Shown here: positions 23,379-33,916 of the stretch, in pieces
Position numbering within the stretch: the stretch's first letter is position 1
Layout of the letters: each line of letters begins with the position of its first letter
NCBI RefSeq assembly: GCF_020536995.1
Contig: NC_068366.1
Coordinates: 72,945,536 to 73,009,535, forward strand
Origin: Dreissena polymorpha
Lineage: Eukaryota > Mollusca > Bivalvia > Myida > Dreissenidae
Length of the DNA: 64,000 nt
Direction of reading: 5' to 3'
Translations under genes and position numbers: made by a program
The notes under the pieces: generated by a model
Told to the model about the DNA's origin: nothing
Database searches by the model: none
What the model saw: the letters and a program-made list of their open reading frames with translations, nothing else

Positions 23379-26227
23379 ATGGCGGACGCGATGGAAATAG
23401 TAAGTTAACTAGCAAATATTAAAAGGTGGTTCGTTTTGAAAGTATTTATTTCCCGATCAGTATTATAATTAATTATTTCAATGGTATGAATCATTTTCAC
23501 GGAACGATTGATTTTGTATGAGATATTTCATTCTTCATAAGTTGAATAGTTTTCGGATAAATTAATGGAAAATGTAATTTCGGATAATACACAAGAGGAA
23601 GAAAATGACATGTGCGGGACTAAAACCTGTGATCATCATTATTCTATTATGACTAACGACTGAGCTTAAATCGAGATGCTTGTAATTTTCCATGGTGGGA
23701 TAATAATCCTGTGTAACAAAGGTCTAATAATTTAGACTAGCCCTGACACTACACTTCTTTCTTCTTTTTTTTCAGGTTATAAACAGCCAGTCAATTACAG
23801 ATGCATTGCAGAAATATTGTTCAGAATTCCAAACTAATATATCAGAGCTCAAACCACTACAGTTTAAAGCAGTACAAACATTATTATCAAAAAAAGACTG
23901 CATCTGTGCTCTACCCACTGGTTATGGCAAATCATTAATTTACGAAATTTTACCTTTTATTGTTCCAAAATGTATTGTGATTGTTATTGTGCCTTTAAAT
24001 GCCATAATAGAACAGCAAATACTGAAACTCTATGGACAATCTTTTTCTATGTCTATGAGTAAAGACACTGTTGACTTATCAATTACCAAATATTTTTTCT
24101 TTCATCCAGAGACTGTTTTAATCTCTCTTGAAGTGAACAAACTATTTCGCTCTGTTAAATTTCAAGATTATAACAAGTTTCTTGTAATCGACGAGGCTCA
24201 TTGTGTTATTGAATGGGGCGGAGAATTTAGGAAGGACTTTAAAAGAATATACCAACTGAAGTCTCTTGTAAGTTGCCCAATTCTTGCTTTGTCAGCAACA
24301 ATAACAAAAGCAGGTCAAACTGAAATTGCAAAATGTCTGCATTTGACTAACTATGAAGTTGTAAGTGCTAGCCCTGCAAAAGACAACATGAAGATGGTCG
24401 TTATGAATCGTCCTAGTCCAAACTCCAAAGGGAATACCTCATTTACACCATATGACTATATATTTGTACCGGTTTTGCAACAACTGAAGAGTGAGATTGA
24501 TAATTTTGAAATAACTATTGTATATTGTAAGACAATTAATTGGATTGGTTATGGTTATGAACTTGCAAAGCAAATACTTGGTGATGAATTCCACTCAGGA
24601 AAACCATCGGAGAAAACTGCAAGAGTCATGATGTACCATTCATCTATGGAAGGCTCTGATGGGAAGGTACGATGTTGTATTATTTAGATTTACAAAAATA
24701 CAGTTAGTAATATGAAAATCAATCATAGTATAAAATTGCATTATTTTGTTTTTCTAAATTGCCCAATTTACATATTTTAAATATGTAGTTTCAGTAAATA
24801 TGACACTAGTTTAATTGTTACTTGTCAGAAACTATTTAGTAAGGTTGATGTTTTATTATGAATGGATCTAGTTTAATCTTTGAGCCATCAACATGCAAAG
24901 TATTTATATGTTGTTTCTTTTCAATAATTTTCAGTTGAAGAAACATATTGTTGAGACGTTACAGACTGAAAGGTCTACGATCCGACTGATAATTGCATCT
25001 GTGGCTCTAGGCATGGGTGCAGATTTGAGGCATGTTAAGAGGGTGATTCATGCTGGACCTCCTACTTCCTTAGAAAGTAAGTTTAGGTATTTAAAGATAG
25101 TAAACAATTTCAAAAAAGTTTATTTCATAGATATTTATCAACATTGAAATGCTTTGAGTATTATACCAAAAGTAGTGTAACGAACACAGCATTCAACAAC
25201 ATTGGTCATAATGTTAGCATAATTAAGCTCCAATATTAGATATAAAAGTCAACAAAACAATTTGAAGTTTGAGCAATGAGCACAGAATTGAGCATTGAGC
25301 ACAAACAAGTTAATAAAGTTTTGATCTGCTGATGCAAACAAACTGACCTCAGTACTGACCCGAGCTTATATAATTTTATTTTGTGCTTTAAGTTCTATTC
25401 TGTGCTCTCAGCTCAAACATAACACATAATGTCACATATAATCCTAATTTTTGTCTGAAGCTGTTTATTACCTTTTAACAAAGTTTTCCTAAAACTAGAA
25501 ACAATTTTCCTAATATTTTCACCAAAATGTACAATTGTAAACCAATGAATATCTTGAAAATCTTCATATATGTATATATTGTTTTTCCCAGGAGGGCGAA
25601 GGGCCATGTTGCAGTAAATTCAAAAAGGGCATTTTAACGCGCCGTTTATGCAAAAAAGGGCAGACATACGCGTGGTTCCTTTTAAGCTATGAAAGTACTG
25701 TTATAGATAATTACTTATCAATGATAACGGCTATGGTATACTTGTATAGGTTATTTTTACTTATCAATTATAATGTGATTACAACATTTATCATTAAGTT
25801 GAAGACAAATAAGGTCATAAGGCAATAAGGATGTTATCGATAAGGGCTCGTGGCGAGTTTTGCCTTTGAATAGGGTGGCGATCCTGGAGGGCGGCATGGC
25901 ACATCGCCACGCTAAGAGGGCCTGGGAAAAACACTAATATATACACACATTATGTTTGCAGCTTATATACAAGAGATCGGCAGAGCAGGAAGAAGCCATG
26001 ATGATGCCCTGGCCATTCTCTTCTTTAACAAATCAGACATTGCATCTGCACATATGACCAGAGAAATGAAGGACTATTGTGTAAACTCAACTATCTGCCG
26101 AAGAAGTTTAGTTAACCAGTATTTTGGTTTTGAAACTCAGGAAGTCAAACAGTTTTCAATTTGTTGTGATTTGTGCAATAATGAACTGGGGATAGAATAT
26201 GATTTTAGTAAACTGTCAGCTAACTAA
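23379..26227 (+). CDS. RecQ-family SF2 DNA helicase, four exons
   Basis: Exons 23379-23399, 23776-24666, 24935-25076 and 25962-26227 join with correct GT/AG sites and compatible phases into 439 codons. The protein starts MADAMEI. RecQ helicase motifs appear in order: LKPLQFKAVQ (motif 0, about residues 32-41), ALPTGYGKS (Walker A, 52-60), DEAHC with WGGEFRKDF (motif II, 146-160), LSAT (motif III), VYCKT (motif IV), SVALGMGADLRHVKRVIHAG (motif V) and YIQEIGRAGR (motif VI). A short Cys-containing tail (CRRSLVNQYFG ... CCDLC) resembles the RecQ zinc-binding module. There is no winged-helix RQC or HRDC domain, so it is a minimal 3'-5' helicase of the short RecQ type. It would unwind DNA using ATP in the nucleus. 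Context (inverted repeats, a DUF6589-like gene convergent to it) suggests it is carried by a DNA transposon rather than being a core repair gene. A diverged host RecQ paralogue is the alternative. Confidence 0.85.
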
Positions 26228-27895
26228 AAGCATACATAGCTTAGTTTTCTTAAACTTCACCATGACTCGTAAGCACAAAGCTTTTTTAATTTTTATTACA
26301 ATTACTGTTGCTGGTCACACCATCCCCTTAAAATAGGGTTGGTTAGTTGGCAACTGTTTTTATTGTTATTTTTGGATGATAAAATTGTATTTTATGATTG
26401 TACTGCTTAACAAACGAATATTTTGTAGAATCATTTGATATCTTATCCTCTCACCTGATTTATTTAATGCCATTTTGAAATCTGGTGTTTTTCCTAACTG
26501 TTGGATGGAAGGTAAGGTTTTTCCTCTCCACAAAAAAAAATGTTAATAATGTAAATAATTACTGAGGGATAGTTTTGAATAGCTGTTTTTCCAAAATATG
26601 TGCGGGCATATTTTTAGGCAACAAGTAGTAGATGTTTTTAATCAATCTTGGTCCAATAGTGTATCTGCAAGTCCTTCTTAACATTCATATTGCCATTTTT
26701 AACAACATATAAGGTTATAATCTTATTTAGACTTTGTTACAAAAAAGTATTGTATTTGTATCAAATTTAAACCATGTTTTTTATTTGTTTCATATTGCAA
26801 AGTATTATTTGTTTAACATGTAGCGTGACATTTTATTTTTTTAAACTATAAATAATAAGATTGTTATTTTTTTTTTGATTTCATTGCTAACACATAGTTA
26901 AATCTTGTAAAAAAAAACATCGCTGACATTGTAAAAATCCATCGCTGACAATGGCATAAGCATGTGTAATTGATTACTATATATACTTCGATTTAATTTA
27001 TGCATAATGTGTCTTTGCATTTTTGTTTAAATAGCAGCGAGTATAGTATATTTGTTTTAACTTTTTCATTGTTAAAGCATAAGCTTAAATCTTGTAAATG
27101 AATTTTTTAAAGTAATTTACCGGTTCTATATGAATAGGACCTTCTTGAAACATTTAAGTACATTTATTATTTTATATACACTTTGTGTGTATTTATTGTT
27201 AAGTATTGATTCGTGATATACACTATCAGCATCATTTACTTTTTTTCTTCACTGTAAAGATTGAAGTCTTAAATTTGGCTTAATCTGTTCTGCGAAAAAT
27301 AATAGTTTTATTAAAAATAAGATTTGTTGATTAATTGAATTTTCACATCTTTTAAGGAAAGTCTATCCTCGAATATTTTAAATATCTTAAATATATTTGA
27401 TTAGGTTGATTTATTTATCATTTATGTTTGATGAAAATTTATATATTCTATGTTGACTTAATGCAAATGTTAGTAAGGAGAGTGCGTATGGGTGAAAATG
27501 TGTGAGAATGGTACGGGAGTTTCGTGATTTATGATTATAAATTAACATTTGATTGTAACGATATACCATGTAGTATAAGTTACCTAATAAAGGTCTGTTC
27601 TGTTCTTAATTGTGCTTCTATGCTTATTTTACTTAAAAAAAAATCAAATATACCTTAAAAAGAACTTATTTATAAATAATTGACTTTTGACATATTTAAA
27701 GAAAGTGTCAATCAAAAAGATTGGGTGGGAATAGAAAAAAGAGGGTCAATCTGGTGACCAGAAACAAGATTGTTTTTTTCGGCCTAATGGGAAACAGTTT
27801 CTGTAATAAAAATTCCTTGTCTATAAAAATGTTTGAAAAATTTAAACATTCTATGTAATTTGAATAAAGAGTTCAGAACTATTAAGCATAACAAT
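26228..27895. other. AT-rich 3' flank of the helicase gene
   Basis: No gene is seen. 26440-27600 has a long AT-rich run with short frames only. A piece near 26450-26650 reads like weak LINE RT remains (frames interrupted), which I could not confirm. Confidence 0.3.
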
Positions 27896-27896
27896 G

Positions 27897-28169
27897 TTAC
27901 CATATTGCTTTACGTCCAATTTCATAATAAAACTTAATTTGGTTCTGAGAAATCCATTTGTGGAGTTCTTCCGTGTTAATCTTCTTTACCGGATTTTTGG
28001 GACAGTGCTTCATTGAAGCAATTTGTCTTCCACACACATGCTGAAATGGCCTCACTTTTCTTAGGTCTTTAATAATTGCCTTTTCATCTTCAACAGATGA
28101 CAACACTTTGTGCTTTTGAGCACGATGAACAACTTTTGTTTGTTCATCAAAGTCACAGATTTTCTTCAT
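27897..28169 (-). CDS. C-terminal exon of a DUF6589-like protein (fragment)
   Basis: A 90-codon frame contains DEKAIIKDLRKVRPFQHVCG and, further on, INTEELHKWISQNQ. From memory, the pattern 'DLxxxxPFxxxxGRxxxxF/M...L..WI' occurs near the C-terminus of DUF6589-type proteins that are strongly expanded in molluscs and cnidarians. It lies on the same strand as, and 5.7 kb downstream of, the N-terminal exons at 33917-36667, so both may be parts of one gene with its middle missing or interrupted. An alternative is a piece of a different copy. The exon may end at a donor (ATATG|GTAACA) at its 3' end. Confidence 0.4.
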   Translation of the reverse strand: MKKICDFDEQTKVVHRAQKHKVLSSVEDEKAIIKDLRKVRPFQHVCGRQIASMKHCPKNPVKKINTEELHKWISQNQIKFYYEIGRKAIW

Positions 28170-28194
28170 ACCATAAAATGCACAACTTCGTTAA

Positions 28195-28370
28195 GGTCAC
28201 AGTGACTCGAAACAGAAAAATGGTTTCCGGATGATAACTCAAGAACACTTACGCCTATGATCATGAAACTTCATAGGTACATTGATCATGATTTGCAGAT
28301 GACCCCTATTGATTTGCAGGTCACTAGGTCAATGGTCAAGGTCACAGTGACTCCAAACAGAAAAAACATT
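28195..28370 (-). repeat. Dispersed bivalve repeat (TGACCTTGACC family), inverted
   Basis: Reverse complement of the family seen at 18670-18900 and 40845-41075, including 'gtcatctgcaaatcatgatcaatgtacctatgaagtttcatgatc' type sequence. Confidence 0.75.
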
Positions 28371-28427
28371 CCATTGGTTCTTCTTTACAATTTGGTCAAA
28401 AGATGATTGTCATTAAATGTAAAGTAA

Positions 28428-28463
28428 TACGGGCAAAAGCCCGCGAAGCGGGCGTTTACCGTT
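28428..28463 (+). repeat. Terminal inverted repeat B, left
   Basis: TACGGGCAAAAGCC followed by a CGCGAAGCGGGC hairpin half and GTTTACCGTT; paired with 40558-40593. Confidence 0.75.
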
Positions 28464-28965
28464 CATACATATGGGAATTTAGACATAAAATTACATAAGA
28501 ATACCACATATGGATACGTCTCAAAAAAAATATGCCACGCGACATATATTTTCGCGATGCTATTTATGAACTTGAACAAATCAAAAACACTTTGACATAT
28601 GCTAAATCACATGTAAATACACACCTCAGAAAAAGTTATATCAATGACATCATAATTGTGTAGCGAATCGCACTAAATATTTTCGCATTATATGTTTTTC
28701 TTCGCAACCCTTCCAGAATTAGGTCATTACTCAATTATCTCCCCTGAATGCTCTTCTTCAGTGGGTAGGCCGAAGACTGGTTCACTACATATAGTAAGTC
28801 TTCACCGAACACAATTTAGGGGAACATAACCCGTCTTTAATATATTGCCGAATCTCCGATTTCTGTCGAATTTATTTGCTTTGATCTTTTCGATATCTTA
28901 TTGTTATTATTATCCTGACAAATCACAAACGCTTGTTAAAAAATTATTTGTTTTAAACACTATAG

Positions 28966-29610
28966 TTGGCATCTCTATTCTTCAAGTATTATCGCGGTAT
29001 TTCAATAACGACACCCTACTGTTTATGTATCAGAATTTGTGACGCATTTTCCATTCGTTCTCAGAAAGAAGTTTTACGTTTGATCATGAGCAATATTCTG
29101 GTAAGTTGTCGTTGTTACCCACCAGAAACACATTTATTCACAAATTTTTAAGATATTCAGATCTAACTTTTTAGTCTTTTAGCTTTAATTTTTAAAGTAT
29201 TTTCACCTCGTCTGCTCGCACTTTACCGATATCCCAAAAGGTTACATATCACTATAAATAGTTTAGGCCTAAAACCACAAAATCCGATACCGTTGGAATT
29301 TTCGTACCACAATCTTACGTAAAAAATCTTCCAGATTCGAAATCAACAAAAAACAAGACATTTATAAATTGTCTGCATTATTGATCAAATTTTAAGATAT
29401 TTGTTGGTTTTCCGTTTTTAGAAGCTGTTCTGCCAAGGCAAGAGCTGGGCATTATACAAGCCATTATATCCAGCAAAACTGACAGTTTTGGTTTACAGAA
29501 ATCAACAAAGGAGGGATTCCCGAACTATCAAAATTTCCAAGCTATACACACAGTTATTATCTGTGGTGATCTTTATTGGTTCTGTTTGTTTACTTGGATG
29601 GAACATGTGT
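28966..29610 (+). CDS. Possible two-exon small gene, unknown
   Basis: A frame ending SQKEVLRLIMSNIL stops at a strong donor (ATTCTG|GTAAGT, 29100). A strong acceptor (ttccgtttttag, 29420) opens a frame KLFCQGKSWALYKPLYPAKL that runs to a hydrophobic C-terminus and a stop near 29610. Phases fit. A second frame in the same downstream interval is also open, so the coding assignment is weak. No family recognised. Confidence 0.2.
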
Positions 29611-29614
29611 GAAC

Positions 29615-30500
29615 TTTTATAGAACTTTGAAAAGTCTATATATGTCTATCTATAAACAAAAATCAGCTATGGTATAATAAGATCAGATGTGCAAACAATG
29701 TAAAAGGGTTGTTAAATTAACAATTTGAAGGCAATTATGCTGAAAAAATATGAAAAGTTTCCATGCAAAATTTGTCTGTATATCGACAAGTGTCTGCCGA
29801 TTATTGTCAAACTAGTAATACAAAACTTACCACAAGTATGTAAAAGCACTAAGTACCAGTGATCATTTTTAGTAAGATAGTGTAATTCTAAACAGTAGCA
29901 AATAGCTTGTTTAGTAAATGCATAATGCAATTAATATGATTTCCGTTCTATTGTGTAATTAATAAATTGGTTGTTACTTGCTAATCCATGATAAATGTTT
30001 TATGGTTAGTGCAAAACCAGCAATGTTAATTTTGTAAAAGGTAATACAATAACACCACTTTGTAATTTCATATACGTAAATATTCTTGAAATGTAGGTTG
30101 ATGAGTTTTACTTATTTTGTAACTATTATTTTATGTGCAAATAAATGATGTGAAGTGTTTTGTATATCCACACAATACCACATATCTTTTTATATATGTT
30201 CTGTATTATGTGTTATTTGAATGTTTAAATAAAAAAATATGGATGATATAACATGATGCATTCTAATATTTGCATTCAAATTGTAACTGTAGAGCTAAGT
30301 GTATGCAGTTTAGACTGTGATTTTAGAATTGCTACAAAATGGCTAGTTTTTTAGTGGCGACACAATTTAAACTATTCAACAATAGTTTGCGAAAGAAAAT
30401 TAGAAACCTGCAAGATACCTGTATTTATTAAATATTTTAATTGCGAAGGAAGTATGTTGTTATGCTGTTACACATAATTATACATTTATAATAAATAAGA
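29615..30500. other. AT-rich stretch without recognised features
   Basis: Nothing I can support as gene or repeat. Confidence 0.35.
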
Positions 30501-30780
30501 AGACAATTAGTGGTGTTAACGATTCCCAACAGTAGAAATCATTCTTCTGATGAAGTCAGTGGTATACAGACGAAAGCTCCAGGTATGGCTTTCAATACGT
30601 AGTGTGTGTTATTTGGCAGTCTAAAACTTATTGGATTAAAAAAAAATCCTGTCAAATTTGTCAATCAAAATTGATTTGACACATCACATGTACTGCATTC
30701 TAAATGCAACTGCTTTAGCAAGCTGTCAAGTTGAATTGAGACATTTGATGAAATAAACTGGTTCCTGGGTAGGACCAGTA

Positions 30781-31707
30781 CTTAGTGTCTATATGACGTA
30801 CCATGACGTCGAAAGTCTACAAGACCTACTAGGTAGAACGAGAAATGTACTTCTACGTACAGTTTTCACCGACCCTTGAGTGTTAGCCAATCTGAAGACA
30901 CCTTAGATCTGTTGCTTTTAGAGATATTTGACATTGAACATAAGTATTATTATTATTTATACCAAATTATGCGACTATCCACCGCTTACTCATAGATATT
31001 GTGCGTATTTATTAAACATTATTATTATTATAATTTATACCAAATTATGCGACTATCGACCGCTAACTCAGATATTGTGCGTATTTATTGACCTGGCGTG
31101 GCGGAATTAACCTCTGACTTATGCAAGTTATGGTTATCACAAAATACGACCAACGGAGAGGTTATAATACATTATTTATCCTGTTAATGCTTGGTAACTG
31201 TTTGGTTACCGTTGGGAATTTCCTACACAGTAATGCACTGGACGGTCGTGATACTCCGCCCCGCATGATCAATAAATACTCACAATATGCTGAATAATTT
31301 TAATTTTAAAAAGGTAACAATTGAATCTTCTTCAAATTTGTATATAATCTATTTCAATGCATTAAATACTTGAAACTTCTATGTGTTGTTTTTTTGCCAT
31401 TCTGATATTTTTATTCATTTTGTCCTCAATTAAAAAAGAGATTTTAAACATTTATTATGAATTAATCTGAAGGAAAAGCGGCTCAAGAGACTAGTGTATT
31501 GATTGGCTGTTCAAAAAATGTGTACGTAGAAGTACAAACATGTATGTCGAAGTAAAAATTGTACTTTGACGTAAAAATATATACTTCGAAGTGTATTTTA
31601 TATTTATGTCGACGTACAATTATTGTACTTTGACGTACATTTCTCTTTTTAACTTGTAGGTCTTCTTGACTTTCAACCCAAATGGTACGCCATAGTATGT
31701 CTTTAGG
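30781..31707. mobile_element. Non-autonomous element with ~90-bp inverted ends
   Basis: The left end (30781-30870) and right end (31615-31707) are imperfect inverted repeats sharing TAGGTCTT, GTAC-ATG-CGT and GAAATGTAC blocks. Inside is a tandem duplication of about 75 bp (30950-31090, 'accaaattatgcgactat' in each copy), plus repeated GTACTTCGACGTA-like motifs near the right end. No coding capacity. Confidence 0.5.
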
Positions 31708-31721
31708 GTTATCTAAAGAAT

Positions 31722-31806
31722 GCTCCCACTTAAGAGATCAATACAGAGACCTCCCAGTGACTAAGCCAGTTAGCAGACACCCCATCCACTATACCACAGA
31801 CACCGA
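31722..31806 (-). mobile_element. Decayed tRNA-derived SINE fragment
   Basis: The minus strand reads CGGTGTCTGTGGTATAGTGG then a gap and GGGAGGTCTC...GGGAGCATTCT, matching the layout of the SINE piece at 4482-4562 with a mutated B box. Confidence 0.5.
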
Positions 31807-31998
31807 ACCAGCTATAAATTCCTGTGGCTAGAAAACAATAAAATATAAGATGCTAGATCTTTAAGCTTGGAACATGTAACTTGTTTTAAGATTGATTTTT
31901 TTGGATGCATTACTTAATTATTGCAACAATTATAATATTTTAAACACAATCATGTCAATATATTTATTAAAAATACATAGTTATCAAAAAAACTTAAA

Positions 31999-32041
31999 AA
32001 GCTTTTGCCCGTAAATTAGGTAGCACCTATAATCATATTAT
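31999..32041 (-). repeat. Terminal inverted repeat A, right
   Basis: Reverse complement of 20027-20069 with one mismatch in 43 bp; GCTTTTGCCCGTA occupies 32001-32013. An ATAAT lies just outside AGGTGCTACC on both sides, which could be a target duplication or part of the repeat. Confidence 0.8.
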
Positions 32042-32194
32042 TAAAACAAGATTGAAGCAACAACTTTCAGCTTTAACTAATTCAGTGTGTTTGGTTTTTG
32101 AAGCTCTATGATACTTTAAGGATAAATAACAAATAAACATAACCAAAGTATAAACAAAAAACAACAAACTAACATTCACAAGGTACATTTTTTT

Positions 32195-32905
32195 ATGTCC
32201 CCCACTATAGTAGTGGGGGACATATTGTTTTTGCCCTGTCTGTCTGTTGGTCTGTCTGTTGGTCTGTTTGCGCCAACTTTAACATTTTGCAATAACTTTT
32301 GCTATATTGAAGATAGCAACTTCATATTTAGCATGCATGTGTATCTCGTGAAGCTGCACATTTTGAGTGGTGAAAGGTCAAGGTCAAGGTCATCCTTCAA
32401 GGTCAAATATATGTGGCCAAAATTGCTCATTTTATGAATACTTTTGGAATATTGAAGATAGCAACTTGATATTTGGCATGCATGTGTATCTCATGGAGCT
32501 GCACATTTTGAGTGGTGAAAGGTTAAGGTCATCCTTCAAGGTCAGAGGTCAAATATATGTGGCCCAAATCGCTTATTTAATAAAAACTTTTGCAATATTG
32601 AAGATAGCAACTTGATATTTGGCATGCATGTGCATCTCATGGAGCTGCACATTTTAAGTGGTGAAAGGTCAAGGTCATCCTTCAAGGTCAGAGGTCAAAT
32701 ATATGTGGCCCAAATCGCTTATTTTATGAATACTTTTGCAATATTGAAGATAGCAACTTGATATTTGGCATGCATGTGTATCTCATGGAGCTGCACATTT
32801 TGAGTGGTGAAAGGTCCATGTCAAGGTCATCCTTCACAAGGTCAAAGTCATCCTACAAGGTCAAACATCATATAGGGGGACATTGTGTTTCACAAACACA
32901 TCTTG
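32195..32905. repeat. Dispersed repeat with four internal ~148-bp units
   Basis: It begins 'tgtcccccactatagtagtgggggacat' and ends 'atatagggggacattgtgtttcacaaacacatcttgttt'. Internal units repeat 'ttgaagatagcaacttgatatttggcatgcatgtg' and 'aggtcaaggtcatccttcaaggtcagaggtcaaa'. Shorter inverted relatives occur at 45763-46025 and 54303-54640. Non-coding. Confidence 0.8.
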
Positions 32906-33274
32906 TTTATTTCTTATTTATGACATCTGCTGTGTAGAAGAGCAATTTATCTTTTATAATGTTGACTTTAAAATTTCTATTGTTTGGAGATACCTGACTG
33001 ACTCATGAAATCGACAGAAACATTTTTTTGGCTTCTATATAAGGCTTAAAATGATTTATTAGTGAAGAATTACAAACCCTGAGAATCCTGCTGGGAAATC
33101 ACTTTTGACATCAAATTTAACACATGTTAACCTAAGGTATATTAATGAAATTGAAGTTCTAATTACATATAGAACTACAAAAACAATTCAAATGGACAAG
33201 ACATAAGAATAACAAATTTGCAAGATTTGCAGATTTGCAAACTTATTCCTGATTGTGTTAAGGGTAGAATTAAA

Positions 33275-33530
33275 ACAAGAGGGCCACAATGGCCCTATAT
33301 CGTTCACCTAAGTAGAGGTAGCCAATATTTGTCAATGGCATAGTGACCTAGTTTTTTACCCCTGTTGACCCGTCTTTGAACTTGACCTACAACTTCTCCA
33401 AACAAAAATCCTGACAAAGTTTCTGGATATATAAGCAGAACAAAACATCAAATGGGAGTTAAGAGAAGAAGGACAGACGACAGACATTCATCGATCCTAT
33501 GAGCTCATCTGAGCTCAGTTGAGCTAAAAC
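33275..33530. repeat. Short copy of the 'acaagagggcc' repeat
   Basis: Starts 'aacaagagggccacaatggccctatatcgttcacct' and ends 'gagctcatctgagctcagttgagctaaaa', matching the ends of the larger copies at 41713-43080 and 52330-53815 with most internal units lost. Confidence 0.7.
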
Positions 33531-33916
33531 ATCAAGGACCCTAAGTGCCTGGGACAGCGCTATTAAATAAATGTTCCAAAAGATTTATTAAATTTCCAAA
33601 CAAAACATTTGTCATGAACAGTAACAGGAACATAAACATTCAAATGCCCAATTTCACAAACTTGAGGTTAAGAAAATATAACACGATTTATTACTGGTTT
33701 TTTATCAAATTGCAAGAAACTATATATTGCAAAGTTCTAGTTAAGAAAGATTTTGTTGAAATAACTGGTATGTTTTTATCTGTATGTGTATTTAGATATT
33801 GTGAAACATTTAAAACATATAAAGATATATTCAAAATGCATACATTGAATATTTTATGAAACAAACATTCATTCACAGCCGAGTTTGGCAACTCTTTAAT
33901 GAAATTTTCTCCTGAG

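Noticed and set aside
23033-23422. 129-codon plus-strand frame upstream of the helicase
   Set aside because: It overlaps the helicase start in another frame and runs through the splice donor; no recognisable protein.
32195-32615. Overlapping plus-strand frames of about 80 codons
   Set aside because: They lie wholly inside a dispersed repeat with internal units that all give similar frames.
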